From Aquipuribacter nitratireducens (lineage in GTDB: Bacteria; Actinomycetota; Actinomycetes; Actinomycetales; JBBAYJ01): a stretch of 64,000 nucleotides of DNA. A program made the position numbers and the translations under genes. How positions within the stretch are numbered: position 1 is the stretch's first letter; every line of letters starts with the position of its first letter. The stretch lies in assembly GCF_037860835.1 (NCBI RefSeq), contig NZ_JBBEOG010000004.1:1-64000 (forward strand), given 5' to 3'. The notes beneath the pieces are model-generated. The model searched no databases. It worked only from the letters and a program-made list of their open reading frames with translations, and had not been told where the DNA came from. This document shows, in pieces, positions 41,463 to 50,377 of the stretch.

Positions 41463-42368
41463 TCACCCCGGCGTGTTCTGGTCGAGCTGCTCCTGGGCGG
41501 CCGCGAGCACCCGCACCACGTCGGCGCCGAACCGCGCGTCGCACGGGTGCGGCTGCCCGCCTCGCGCGGCCTGCTCCAGCGCCCTCAGCGCGTGACCGAG
41601 CGCCTCGACCGCCGTCGTCCCGTGGTCGGCGGGGATCGAGGTCCAACCGTGCTGCCCGTACACCTCGCACCGCAGGGCGGCGGCGTCCGGCGGGACCGTG
41701 AGGCTCACCGAGGCCGTGCTCGACGGCGCGTCCTGCCCGTCGCCGTGGCGGAGCACGAGGTGGACCGTGTCGCCGGGACCGCGGACCGCGGACACCGACG
41801 TCACCGGCCCTAGCGCCCCCACGAGGACCGACAGCGCGTGGGGGCCGACGTCCCACAGGCCGCCGTGCTCGTGCCGCCACGGGCTCGCTCCGAACGGGCT
41901 GCCGTCCGTGAAGATCGACCCCAGCCACGCGCCGTGCGCACCGGTCCAGCCGCCCCGCGCACGGAGCCCGTCGAGCCAGTCCGCGACCGCCGGTGTGTGC
42001 CGGGCCGTGAAGAAGACGACGGAGGCGACCCCGGCCGCCTCGACCGCGTCGGCGACCCCGTCGGCCTGCTCGACCGAGAGCCCCGTCGGCTTCTCCAGCA
42101 GGAGGTGACGACCCGCCTGTGCCGCCCGCACGGCGATGGGCGCCTGCACGTCCGGTGGGACCGCGAAGGTGAGGGCGTCGACGCCGTCGAGGAACGGGTC
42201 GAGCCGGTCCTCGCCGGCGAACGCACCGGCCTCGTGCCGACTCGCGAGCGCCTCCGCCCTCCCGGCGTCGCGCCCCCACACCGCGGTGAGCTCGTGGCCG
42301 GCGGCGACGACCGCGGGCGCGTGCACCTCCGCCGCCCAGTACCCGGTCCCGACGAGACCGACGCGCAT
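41463..42368 (-). CDS. Gfo/Idh/MocA family oxidoreductase
   Basis: 301 residues. The Rossmann start is RVGLVGTGYWAAEVHAPAV, the family motif HLLLEKPTGLSVEQAD holds the catalytic E-K-P, and the C-terminal sheet domain includes GGLWDVGPHALSVL with the conserved D-x-G-x-H. These NAD(P)-dependent enzymes act on sugars or inositols. A gggagg Shine-Dalgarno precedes the ATG. It is 17 bp after a small membrane-protein gene on the same strand, so it may ride in the pspC transcript. Confidence 0.92.
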   Translation of the reverse strand: MRVGLVGTGYWAAEVHAPAVVAAGHELTAVWGRDAGRAEALASRHEAGAFAGEDRLDPFLDGVDALTFAVPPDVQAPIAVRAAQAGRHLLLEKPTGLSVEQADGVADAVEAAGVASVVFFTARHTPAVADWLDGLRARGGWTGAHGAWLGSIFTDGSPFGASPWRHEHGGLWDVGPHALSVLVGALGPVTSVSAVRGPGDTVHLVLRHGDGQDAPSSTASVSLTVPPDAAALRCEVYGQHGWTSIPADHGTTAVEALGHALRALEQAARGGQPHPCDARFGADVVRVLAAAQEQLDQNTPG

Positions 42369-42385
42369 GGTGCCTCCCGTGCCGC

Positions 42386-42595
42386 TCAGGCGTCGCGACG
42401 GTCGCGCCGCAGGTTCGAGACGACCGCCCCGACCACGAGCAGCACGCCGGCGACCACCATGCCGACCGGGACGGCCAGGGACACGTCGACGCGCAGGTCG
42501 ACCACCTCACGCGCGCCGAGCAGCACCCCGACCGCGAGGACGACGACCCCCCACACGACGGTGCCGACGGCGGGTCCGGACGGGGCGCTGGGCAT
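42386..42595 (-). CDS. Small two-helix membrane protein in the pspC operon
   Basis: 69 residues with two membrane helices (about 10-27 and 38-60) and a basic C terminus (NLRRDRRDA). No family is recognised. A gaaggaga Shine-Dalgarno lies 5 bp before the ATG and it starts 11 bp after the pspC stop, so it is co-transcribed. It could be an accessory of the Lia-like sensor; this is inferred from position only. Confidence 0.72.
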   Translation of the reverse strand: MPSAPSGPAVGTVVWGVVVLAVGVLLGAREVVDLRVDVSLAVPVGMVVAGVLLVVGAVVSNLRRDRRDA

Positions 42596-42606
42596 GGCTG
42601 TCTCCT

Positions 42607-43881
42607 TCACGGGGCGGGGGTCTCGACGAGCCGGACGGTGCCGACGAGGATGCGGGCGTCGACGACGACGTCCGGTGAGTCGCTGCCGGTGCGCAGGACC
42701 CGGTCGAGGCCGACCCCGGCCTCGTCGGCGGCCTCCGGCTCCTCGCCCACGAGGGCGGACCCGACGAGCACCCCGGCGTCGACGCGGACGTCGAGGCCGT
42801 CCGGTACGCGCACGACGAGCTCCCCGAGGCCCACGCGGACCGGCACCTCGACCGGGCCGCCGGCCGTCGCGCTGCGGGCCGGGACGTCGAGCGACGACAG
42901 GTCGAGGACGGCGTCCCCGAGGCCGAGGGCCCCGCCACGGGACGCGTCCGAGACCTCGACGGGCCGCCACGTGACGTCACCCGCCACCTGCACGGTCCGC
43001 CAGCTCGGCACGAGCAGCAGGAGGACCGCGACGACGATCGCGAGCGCGGCGGCCCCGCCGACCGCGCCGTCCCGGCGCCCCATGACGCCGAGGGCGACGA
43101 TCGCGCCGCCGAGCAGGGTGATCGCGGCGCTGAGGGCGACGACGTGGGGGCGGCCGTCGAGGTACCCGAGCTCGGTGGCGAGCCACGCCGCGCCGGCGAC
43201 GACGAGCGCGGCGCCCGTCACGGCCGCGGACAGCACCGGGCCGGGGCCGGGTCGCGCGGGCACCGGCGGCGGGGCGGGCGCACGGACCGGAGCCGGCGGG
43301 GGCGGTGACGCGTCCGTCGGGGCGGCTCCGGGCGCGGCCGGCGCCGGTCCGGGGGTCGGTCCGGGCGCCGTCGTCCCGGCCAGGCGCGGCAGGAACGCGA
43401 GCCCGACGACGAGGAGCGTCCCGAGCACGAGCGCCCCGACGAGGTCGCGGGGGTCGAGCAGCGGCCCGCCGCGCAGCAGCTCCCACGGACCGGGCAGCAG
43501 TGCCGCGACGAGGAGCAGCGCGACGGCACCGACGGTGGTCCCCGTGAGGTCCCCGCGGGCCGCGCGTTCGAGCTCGATGCGGCCGTCGTGGTCCGGCAGC
43601 AGCACGAGGGCGACCGCGTACGCCGCCACCCCGACGCCGCCGAGCAGGGTGAGCGCGACGAGCGACACCCGCAGCAGCGTGGGGTCGACCCCGAGCCGCC
43701 GGGCCGTGCCCGAGCACACCCCGCCGAGCCAGCGGTCGTCGAGCGGTCGCCGCACCCCCGTGCGGCGCATCGCGTCCCACAGCTGCTCGAGGGGGCCGGG
43801 CCGGGTCCCGGGCGCGGGCCCGCCGGTCGGCCCGCCTGTCGGTCCGGCGGCGGGGCCGGCGGTCGGGCTCGTGTCGTCCAT
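42607..43881 (-). CDS. PspC-domain membrane protein with LiaF-like C terminus
   Basis: 424 residues. A Gly/Pro/Ala start is followed by a PspC domain (about 45-105: RRPLDDRWLGGVCSGTARRLGVD), several helices split by a Pro-rich linker (about 190-235), and a C-terminal beta-rich domain (about 325-424, e.g. LGELVVRVPDGLDVRVDAGV) like the LiaF/YvqF domain. LiaF-type proteins restrain a LiaS/LiaR-type system. The divergent PspC-kinase and regulator genes are the obvious partners. GACGAT lies 7 nt before the ATG. Confidence 0.85.
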   Translation of the reverse strand: MDDTSPTAGPAAGPTGGPTGGPAPGTRPGPLEQLWDAMRRTGVRRPLDDRWLGGVCSGTARRLGVDPTLLRVSLVALTLLGGVGVAAYAVALVLLPDHDGRIELERAARGDLTGTTVGAVALLLVAALLPGPWELLRGGPLLDPRDLVGALVLGTLLVVGLAFLPRLAGTTAPGPTPGPAPAAPGAAPTDASPPPPAPVRAPAPPPVPARPGPGPVLSAAVTGAALVVAGAAWLATELGYLDGRPHVVALSAAITLLGGAIVALGVMGRRDGAVGGAAALAIVVAVLLLLVPSWRTVQVAGDVTWRPVEVSDASRGGALGLGDAVLDLSSLDVPARSATAGGPVEVPVRVGLGELVVRVPDGLDVRVDAGVLVGSALVGEEPEAADEAGVGLDRVLRTGSDSPDVVVDARILVGTVRLVETPAP

Positions 43882-44003
43882 GCCGGTGATCGTCGCGGGA
43901 GCGCCGCCCCGGACGCATCGGGGACACCCCTGATCCCGACCCGGAGCCGGGGACCCGGGCCGTCCCTGGTCCGCGGCGACCGCCCGAGCGGGAGGATGGG
44001 CCC

Positions 44004-45290
44004 GTGCCCGGTGACGTGGAGAACCAGCGAGAGGACGAGCGCGCGCCCGCCGCGCCGCGTCCACCGCTGCGCCGCCCCGCGACAGGGCGGCTCCTCACCG
44101 GGGTCGCGGCCGGGACCGCCGAGCACCTGCGCGTGCCCGTCGCGGCGGTCCGGGTCGGCTTCGTCGTGGCCGCGCTCGCCGGCGGCGCCGGGCTGCTCGC
44201 GTACCTCGTCCTCAGCGTCGTCGTGCCCGGCGACCCGCGACCCGCGCCCGACCGCGAGCGGGACGCCGACCGTCCGCCGCCGCGGCGACGGCTCGCCGAC
44301 GTCGAGTCCCTCGCCCTCCTCCTGTGGGGCACGGCGCTGCTGCTCGGTGGTGCCGCCGTCCTCGCGTCCCGGCTCGGGGTCGACGTGCCCGTCGGCACCG
44401 TCCTGCCGCTCGGCCTCGCGGCCGTCGGGGTCGTCGTGCTGTGGACCCAGCTCGACCGGGACGACCGGTCCCGCTGGGTCGCGGGCGCCACGGGCGGCAC
44501 CCCGCAGGGCGCGCTGCGCCTGGTCGTCGGTGGCGGGCTCGCCCTCACCGGCCTGCTCCTGCTCGCCCTCACCGGCGTCGAGGCCAACGCCGTCCGCCCC
44601 GCGGTCCTCGCCGCGGTCTCCGTGCTCGTCGGGGGCGGCCTCGTGCTCGCCCCGTGGGTGCTGCGGCTGTGGCGGCGCGCCGAGCAGGAACGGGCCGCGC
44701 GCGTGCGCGAGCAGGAGCGCGCCGACATCGCCGCCCACCTCCACGACTCCGTGCTGCAGACCCTCGCGCTCATCCAGCGCCGCAGCGACTACCCCGTCGA
44801 GGTCGCCCGCCTCGCCCGCTCGCAGGAGCGCGACCTCCGCGGCTGGCTCTACGGCCCGCGCGCGGCAGGCTCCGGGACGGTCGAGGGGTCCCTCGCCGAC
44901 GTCGTCGCCCGGACCGTCGGCGAGGTCGAGGACGCCCACGCGGTCCCCGTCGACGTCGTCGTCGTGGGCGACCGGCCGTGCGACGCAGCCGTCGAGCCGC
45001 TCGTCCTCGCCCTCCGGGAGGCGGCGCTCAACGCCGTCCGGCACGGCCGCCCGCCGGTCCGCGTGTACGTCGAGGTCCGCGACGGTGCGGTCTCGGCGTA
45101 CGTGAGCGACGGCGGGGACGGTGTCGACCTCGACGACGTGCCCGACGACCGCCTCGGGCTGCGGGAGTCCGTCATCGGCAGGATGGCCCGCGCGGGCGGT
45201 CGCGCGACCGTCCGCCGCGGCCCGAGCGGGGGCGCGGAGGTGTCGCTCGACCTGCCGGTCGCAGCGCAGCCCAGGCAGGAGGCGACATGA
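44004..45290 (+). CDS. PspC-domain-fused sensor histidine kinase
   Basis: 428 residues. An N-terminal PspC domain (about 22-75: RPATGRLLTGVAAGTAEHLRV) leads into more helices (about 100-225) and a coiled coil (EQERAARVREQERADI). The phosphoacceptor region is IAAHLHDSVLQTLALIQRR (NarL-type HisKA_3), and the HATPase has ALREAALNAVRHG and DGGDGVD. The intact stop overlaps the regulator's ATG. With the divergent PspC/LiaF-like protein this is a LiaFSR-like envelope-stress module; the sensor is built into the membrane part. Confidence 0.92.
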   Translation: MPGDVENQREDERAPAAPRPPLRRPATGRLLTGVAAGTAEHLRVPVAAVRVGFVVAALAGGAGLLAYLVLSVVVPGDPRPAPDRERDADRPPPRRRLADVESLALLLWGTALLLGGAAVLASRLGVDVPVGTVLPLGLAAVGVVVLWTQLDRDDRSRWVAGATGGTPQGALRLVVGGGLALTGLLLLALTGVEANAVRPAVLAAVSVLVGGGLVLAPWVLRLWRRAEQERAARVREQERADIAAHLHDSVLQTLALIQRRSDYPVEVARLARSQERDLRGWLYGPRAAGSGTVEGSLADVVARTVGEVEDAHAVPVDVVVVGDRPCDAAVEPLVLALREAALNAVRHGRPPVRVYVEVRDGAVSAYVSDGGDGVDLDDVPDDRLGLRESVIGRMARAGGRATVRRGPSGGAEVSLDLPVAAQPRQEAT

Positions 45291-45952
45291 GGCTCGTGCT
45301 CGTCGACGACCACCGGATGGTGCGCACCGGCGTCCGCTCCGAGCTGCGGGACCTGGCCCCGGACCTCCACGTGGTGGGCGAGGCCGGCGACGTCGACGAG
45401 GCGGTCGCCGTCGTCACCGCGCTGCGACCCGACGTCGTGCTGCTCGACGTCCACCTGCCCGGCGGGGCGGGCGGCGGCGGGGCGGAGGTGCTGCGCCGCT
45501 GCGGGGCCACGCGCACCTCCGAGGACCGGCCCGTCCGGTTCCTCGCCCTGTCGGTGTCCGACGCCGCGCAGGACGTCATCCGCGTCATCCGCGCGGGCGC
45601 CCGCGGGTACGTGACGAAGTCCGTCGACGGGGACGCGCTCGCCGACGCCGTCCGCCGGGTCGCCGACGGCGACGCCGTGTTCTCCCCGCGACTCGCCGGC
45701 TTCGTCCTCGACGCGTTCGGGACGGGCGCCGCCGACGTCGCCGCCGTCGACGACGAGCTCGACCGGTTGACGGCCCGCGAGCAGGAGGTGATGCGCCTCA
45801 TCGCGCGCGGCTACTCGTACAAGGACGTCGGCGCCGACCTCTTCATCTCCGTCAAGACGGTCGAGACGCACGTCTCGAGCGTGCTCCGCAAGCTCCAGCT
45901 GTCGTCACGGCACGAGCTCACGCGGTGGGCGGCGGAACGGCGGATGCTCTGA
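45287..45952 (+). CDS. LuxR family response regulator, LiaR-like
   Basis: 221 residues. The receiver carries VLVDDHRMVRTG, the phosphoacceptor Asp in VVLLDVHLPGGAGGGG (with a Gly-rich insertion after it), Ser in ALSVSDAAQ and Lys in YVTKSVDG. The helix-turn-helix is LTAREQEVMRLIARGYSYKDVG and SVKTVETHVSSVLRKLQL. It is coupled to the kinase (ATGA overlap) and probably binds the divergent pspC promoter. Confidence 0.95.
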   Translation: MRLVLVDDHRMVRTGVRSELRDLAPDLHVVGEAGDVDEAVAVVTALRPDVVLLDVHLPGGAGGGGAEVLRRCGATRTSEDRPVRFLALSVSDAAQDVIRVIRAGARGYVTKSVDGDALADAVRRVADGDAVFSPRLAGFVLDAFGTGAADVAAVDDELDRLTAREQEVMRLIARGYSYKDVGADLFISVKTVETHVSSVLRKLQLSSRHELTRWAAERRML

Positions 45953-46815
45953 GCGCCCTCGCCGACGTCGCGGGGGACCTCGCGTGCCCGGTGTGCGCGC
46001 GCCCGCTCGCGTTCGTCGACGGCTCGCCCGCTGTGCTGCTGTGCGGGGCGGGTCACGCGTTCGACGTCGCGCGGCAGGGGCACGTCGTCCTGCTGCGGGG
46101 CGGGACGCGGCTGCGCCCCGACACCGCCGAGATGGTCGCGGCGCGCGAGCGGGTGCTCTCCTCGGGCGCCTACGGCGTCGTGTCGGCAGCGCTCGCCGAC
46201 GTCGTCGCGTCCCACGGACCGCCCTCCGGACCCGACGGGCTCGTCGTCGACCTCGGTGCCGGGACCGGGCACCACACGGCGGTGGTGCTCGACGCGACGC
46301 CCACCCGGACAGGCGTGGCGCTCGAGCTGTCGGTGCCCGCCCTGCGGCGCGCCGCGCGGGCGCACCCCCGGCTCGCGGCCGTCGGCGCCGACCTCACGAG
46401 GCCGCTCCCGCTCCGCGACGCGAGCGTCGGCGCGGCGGTCGCGCTCTTCGCGCCCCTGCCGACGACGGACGAGCTCGCGCGGGTGTGCGCGCCCGGCGCA
46501 CGGCTCGTCGTGGTGACGCCCGAGCCGGACCACCTGGTCGCCCTGCGGTCACGCCTCGACCTGCTCGACGTCCCCGCCGGCAAGCCGGACCGCCTCGCCG
46601 AGCGCCTGTCCCCGGGGTTCGCACCCGTCGACCGCGCGCACGTCCGCACGGAGGTCACGTGGTCGGCGGGCCAGGCGACGGACGTCGTCGCGATGGGCCC
46701 GAACGCGTGGCACCCCGCCCCGGCCCGCGACGACCTCCTGCGGACGTGGGCCGAGCGCGGCGAGACGGTGGACGACGTGGTCGCCGTCACCGTCTCGACG
46801 CTCGTCCGGCGCTGA
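45925..46815 (+). CDS. Putative 23S rRNA (guanine-N1) methyltransferase, RlmA-like
   Basis: 296 residues. The N-terminal zinc site is CPVCARPLAFVDGS then LLCGAGHAFDVARQGHVVLL, and the SAM-binding motif VVDLGAGTGHHTAVVL, a layout shared by RlmA(I) and RlmA(II). RlmA(II) relatives confer mycinamicin or tylosin resistance, but which base this one methylates is unknown. The GTG start overlaps the response regulator by 28 bp. An alternative start is not apparent. Confidence 0.87.
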   Translation: MGGGTADALSALADVAGDLACPVCARPLAFVDGSPAVLLCGAGHAFDVARQGHVVLLRGGTRLRPDTAEMVAARERVLSSGAYGVVSAALADVVASHGPPSGPDGLVVDLGAGTGHHTAVVLDATPTRTGVALELSVPALRRAARAHPRLAAVGADLTRPLPLRDASVGAAVALFAPLPTTDELARVCAPGARLVVVTPEPDHLVALRSRLDLLDVPAGKPDRLAERLSPGFAPVDRAHVRTEVTWSAGQATDVVAMGPNAWHPAPARDDLLRTWAERGETVDDVVAVTVSTLVRR

Positions 46816-46830
46816 CCCGCCGCCGGGGCG

Positions 46831-47718
46831 TCAGTCGCCCGAGGGCGGCTGGGTGGCGTCGAGACGCGCGACCTCGTCCGGGGTGAGCGTCAGCGACGCG
46901 GCGGCCGCCGAGGCGCGTGCGGTCTCCGGACGGCTGGACCCGGGGATCGGCACGACGACCGGCGACTTCGCGAGCAGCCACGCGAGCGTCACCTGCTGCG
47001 GGGTGACGTCGTGGTCGCGGGCGACCTCGGCGAACGGCTCGAGCGAGCCGGCGAGCTCCGCCGCCTTCGCGATGCCGCCGAGCGGGCTCCACGGCAGGAA
47101 CGCGATCCCGAGCTCCGTGCACAGGTCGAGCTCGGGCTCGCTGCTGCGGAACGCGGGTGAGAACTGGTTCTGCACGCTGACGAGGCGTCCGCCGAGGAGG
47201 TCGTTCGCCTGCCGGATCTGGTCGGGGTCGGCGTTGGAGACGCCGGCCATACGGATGACACCCTCGTCGAGCAGCTCGACGAGCGCCCCGACGGAGTCCG
47301 CGTACGCGACGTCGGGGTCGGGACGGTGGAACTGGTGGAGCCCGATCGCGTCGACGCCGAGCCGCTTCGCGGACGCCTTCGCGGCCTCCTTCAGGTACTC
47401 GGGCCGGCCGTCGAGCGTCCACGAGCCGTCCCCCGGGCGCAGGTGCCCGGACTTCGTCGCCACGAGGACGTCGCTCGTGTCGCCGCCGTAGCTGCGCAGC
47501 GCCTCGGCGATCAGCTCCTCGTTGTGGCCGACCTCGTCGGCGTGCAGGTGGTAGGCGTCGGCGGTGTCGATGAACGTGACGCCCTCGTCGAGTGCCGCGT
47601 GGATCGTCGCGATGCTGCGCTCGCGGTCCGGACGGCCCTCGATCGACATCGGCATGCCGCCCAGCCCGATCGCGGACACGGTGACGGACCCGATGGTGCG
47701 CGTGGTGGTGATGGTCAT
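46831..47718 (-). CDS. Aldo/keto reductase
   Basis: 295 residues. The NADPH-dependent barrel begins TIGSVTVSAIGLGGMPMS; FIDTADAYHLHADEVGHNEELIAEALR holds the catalytic Asp and Tyr; VATKSGHLRPG the Lys; and LHQFHRPDPDVAYADS the catalytic His. AGVSNADPDQIRQ and AWLLAKSPVVVPIPGSSRPE are family-typical. It is probably co-directional with the DsbA-family gene 76 bp upstream; a 6-bp inverted repeat (CACGAC-ACCG-GTCGTG, 47762-47777) lies in that gap. Confidence 0.93.
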   Translation of the reverse strand: MTITTTRTIGSVTVSAIGLGGMPMSIEGRPDRERSIATIHAALDEGVTFIDTADAYHLHADEVGHNEELIAEALRSYGGDTSDVLVATKSGHLRPGDGSWTLDGRPEYLKEAAKASAKRLGVDAIGLHQFHRPDPDVAYADSVGALVELLDEGVIRMAGVSNADPDQIRQANDLLGGRLVSVQNQFSPAFRSSEPELDLCTELGIAFLPWSPLGGIAKAAELAGSLEPFAEVARDHDVTPQQVTLAWLLAKSPVVVPIPGSSRPETARASAAAASLTLTPDEVARLDATQPPSGD

Positions 47719-47761
47719 GCGTGTGGTGTTCCCGTCCCTGCCGCCGGCGGAACGTGGCGCT

Positions 47762-47777
47762 CACGACACCGGTCGTG
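47762..47777. promoter_or_regulatory. Palindrome upstream of the aldo/keto reductase gene
   Basis: CACGAC and GTCGTG flank a 4-base centre, 44 bp before the reductase start codon. It could be an operator or part of a weak terminator of the dsbA-like gene. Confidence 0.35.
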
Positions 47778-47794
47778 GGAATACCGCACGCGCG

Positions 47795-48568
47795 TCACGG
47801 ACGCTCCGGCACGGCGCAGCCGTCGGGCCCGCACACCTCGGCGTCCGCCTCGCCGTCCTGCGAGCCGCTGACGGTGACGAGCTGCGGCGCGCGGTCGGCC
47901 AGCGCACGCCGGAGGGCCTCGGCGAACACCTCGACCGGCTGAGCCCCGGAGACGCCGTAGCGGCCGTCGACGACGGCGAAGGGGACACCGCTCGCCCCGT
48001 ACGCGACCGCCTGCTGCTGCTCGAGCAGCACGTCCCGGGCGAACAGGGTCCCGGTGAGGACGTCGTCGACCTGGTCGGCGGGCAGCCCGACCTCGGCCGC
48101 GAGCGCGCGGAGCACGGTCGGCTGCGACACGTCCTGCCCCTCGGTGAAGTAGGCGCGCAGGAACCGCTCCTTCGTGCGGTCCTGCAGCCCGTGCTCGCCG
48201 GTGGCGTCGAGCGTCGCCGCGAGGTGGAGGAGCCGGTGGGCGTCGGCGGTGCTGCCGCGGACGGCGTGCTCGAGGTGGAAGTCGAGGCCCGCGCGGGCCG
48301 CGACCTCGGTGACGCGCGCGTTCATCTGCAGCCCGGCCTCGCGGCCGCCGCCGTACTTCTGCCCGAGGTACGTCGCGACGTCGGTGCCGTGACCGGGTTC
48401 GCCCGGGCGCGGGGCGGACGGGTCGAGCTGGAACGAGCGCCACACGACACGCACGTCGGCGCCGACCGTCTCGACCGCCTCCTCCAGGTGCCGCTTGCCG
48501 ATGTAGCACCAGGGGCAGACGACGTCCGACCACACCTCGACCGTCAGGGGACCGCTGTTCTCCGTCAC
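47795..48568 (-). CDS. DsbA family oxidoreductase, FrnE type
   Basis: 257 residues, cytoplasmic (no signal peptide). VEVWSDVVCPWCYIGKRHLEEA carries the CPWC redox site, and GVSGVPFAVVDGRYGVSGAQ (read as ASGVPFAVVDGRYGVSG) the cis-Pro loop. The helical insert (about 75-165) includes RVTEVAARAGLDF. FrnE-like proteins act as disulfide isomerases in oxidative stress. The C terminus adds CGPDGCAVPERP, two extra Cys found in the DUF/FrnE actinobacterial variety. A gggaggg Shine-Dalgarno precedes the GTG. Confidence 0.9.
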   Translation of the reverse strand: MTENSGPLTVEVWSDVVCPWCYIGKRHLEEAVETVGADVRVVWRSFQLDPSAPRPGEPGHGTDVATYLGQKYGGGREAGLQMNARVTEVAARAGLDFHLEHAVRGSTADAHRLLHLAATLDATGEHGLQDRTKERFLRAYFTEGQDVSQPTVLRALAAEVGLPADQVDDVLTGTLFARDVLLEQQQAVAYGASGVPFAVVDGRYGVSGAQPVEVFAEALRRALADRAPQLVTVSGSQDGEADAEVCGPDGCAVPERP

Positions 48569-48658
48569 GCAGCATGACAACCCTCCCGCCCGCGCACGTC
48601 TTCCGTCGCCTGCGGCAGGATGCGGGGACCCGCATGCCCACCGTCGAGGGAGACACCC

Positions 48659-49744
48659 ATGCCGTACGAGGTCACCGGAGTCGTCGCACGCGCGAAGGGG
48701 GAGCCGGTCTCGCTCGAGACCGTCGTCGTGCCGGACCCGGGGCCGGGCGAGGTCGTCGTCGACGTCCAGGCGTGCGGTGTGTGCCACACCGACCTCCACT
48801 ACCGCGAGGGCGGGATCGGCGACGACTTCCCCTACCTGCTCGGTCACGAGGCCGCGGGGGTCGTGAGCGCGCTCGGCGAGGGCGTGACGAGCGTCGCCGA
48901 GGGCGACTTCGTCGTCCTCAACTGGCGGGCGGTGTGCGGGCAGTGCCGCGCCTGCCGGCGCGGGCGGCCCTGGTACTGCTTCGCGACCCACAACGCGCGG
49001 CAGCCCATGACCCTCGCCGACGGCACGGTCCTGTCGAACGCCCTCGGCATCGGCGCCTTCCAGGCGAAGACGCTCGTCGCGGCCGGGCAGTGCACGAAGG
49101 TCGACCCCGAGGCACCGGCGACCGCGGCCGGTCTCCTCGGCTGCGGCGTCATGGCCGGGTTCGGCGCCGCCGTCCACACCGGCGGGGTGCGGCTCGGCGA
49201 CACCGTCGCCGTCATCGGCTGCGGCGGGGTCGGCTCGGCCGCGGTCGCGGGCGCCGCGCTCGTCGGCGCACGGACCGTCATCGCCGTCGACCGCGACCCC
49301 CGCAAGCTCGAGTGGGCGAAGGGGTTCGGCGCCACCCACACCGTCGACGCGTCGCAGGCCGACACCGTCGAGGCGATCAAGGAGCTCACCGGCGGGTTCG
49401 GGGCGGACGTCGTCATCGACGCCGTCGGGCGGCCGGAGACCTACGAGCAGGCGTTCTACGCCCGCGACCTCGCCGGGACCGTCGTCCTCGTCGGCGTCCC
49501 CACTCCCGACATGCGCCTCGAGCTGCCGCTGCTCGACGTCTTCGGGCGCGGCGGCGCGCTCAAGAGCTCGTGGTACGGCGACTGCCTGCCCGACCGCGAC
49601 TTCCCGGTGCTCGTCGACCTGTACCGGCAGGGGCGGTTCGACCTCGACGGGTTCGTCACCGAGACGATCGGCCTGGGGGACGTCGAGGCCGCGTTCGACC
49701 GCATGCACTCCGGCGACGTCCTGCGGTCCGTGGTGGTCCTGTGA
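48659..49744 (+). CDS. S-(hydroxymethyl)mycothiol dehydrogenase (zinc alcohol dehydrogenase)
   Basis: 361 residues, the exact length usual for the mycothiol-dependent formaldehyde dehydrogenase (MscR/AdhE2). The catalytic zinc is held by CGVCHTD, GHEAAG and CGV; the structural zinc by [15 protein letters not shown]; and NAD by [13 protein letters not shown]. It oxidises the formaldehyde-mycothiol adduct to S-formylmycothiol, and can act as an S-nitrosomycothiol reductase. A gagggaga Shine-Dalgarno precedes the ATG. It is coupled (GTGA overlap) to a metallo-beta-lactamase-fold gene. Confidence 0.92.
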   Translation: MPYEVTGVVARAKGEPVSLETVVVPDPGPGEVVVDVQACGVCHTDLHYREGGIGDDFPYLLGHEAAGVVSALGEGVTSVAEGDFVVLNWRAVCGQCRACRRGRPWYCFATHNARQPMTLADGTVLSNALGIGAFQAKTLVAAGQCTKVDPEAPATAAGLLGCGVMAGFGAAVHTGGVRLGDTVAVIGCGGVGSAAVAGAALVGARTVIAVDRDPRKLEWAKGFGATHTVDASQADTVEAIKELTGGFGADVVIDAVGRPETYEQAFYARDLAGTVVLVGVPTPDMRLELPLLDVFGRGGALKSSWYGDCLPDRDFPVLVDLYRQGRFDLDGFVTETIGLGDVEAAFDRMHSGDVLRSVVVL

Positions 49745-50358
49745 GCGGCGCCTTCCGGGTCGAGCAGACCGTCACGTCCGGCACCTTCAGCCTCGACGGC
49801 GGGACGTTCGACGTCGACAACAACGTGTGGGTCCTCGGCGACGACGACGAGTGCCTCGTCGTCGACCCCGCCCACGACCTCGACGCCGTCGCGTTCCTCG
49901 TGGGGGCCCGCACCGTGGCGGCGGTCGTGTGCACGCACGCCCACGACGACCACTGCCGGTACGCCCCGGCCGCGGGCGCCCGGTTCGGTGCTCCGGTGCT
50001 CCTGCACCCTGCCGACGAGCCCGTGTGGCGGCTCACCCACGGGGACCTGCGGTGGGACGCCGACCTCGCCGACGGCGACGTGCTGCGGGTCGCGGGCGAG
50101 GAGGTCCGCGTCGTCCACACCCCCGGCCACAGCCCGGGCTCGGTGTGCCTCCACGTGCCGGCGCTGCACACCGTCCTCAGCGGGGACACCCTGTTCCAGG
50201 GGGGACCCGGCGCGACCGGCCGGTCCTTCAGCGACCGACCGACCATCGAGGCGTCGATCCGCTCCCGGCTGTTCGCGCTGCCGGACGACACGGTGGTCCG
50301 GACCGGGCACGGCGACAGCACGACGATCGGTGCGGAGGCGGCGGCGCTCGGTCGCTGA
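49741..50358 (+). CDS. Metallo-beta-lactamase-fold hydrolase, coupled to MscR
   Basis: 205 residues. The dinuclear zinc motif is [13 protein letters not shown] (H-x-H-x-D-H), followed by [27 protein letters not shown] and the late His in [11 protein letters not shown]. The glyoxalase II-like fold and the translational coupling to the mycothiol dehydrogenase make it the prime candidate for S-formylmycothiol hydrolase, releasing formate and free mycothiol. This is an inference from context; the same gene pair occurs in mycobacteria. Confidence 0.9.
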   Translation: MSGAFRVEQTVTSGTFSLDGGTFDVDNNVWVLGDDDECLVVDPAHDLDAVAFLVGARTVAAVVCTHAHDDHCRYAPAAGARFGAPVLLHPADEPVWRLTHGDLRWDADLADGDVLRVAGEEVRVVHTPGHSPGSVCLHVPALHTVLSGDTLFQGGPGATGRSFSDRPTIEASIRSRLFALPDDTVVRTGHGDSTTIGAEAAALGR

Positions 50359-50377
50359 GCGCCTCACCGCCCGGGCG

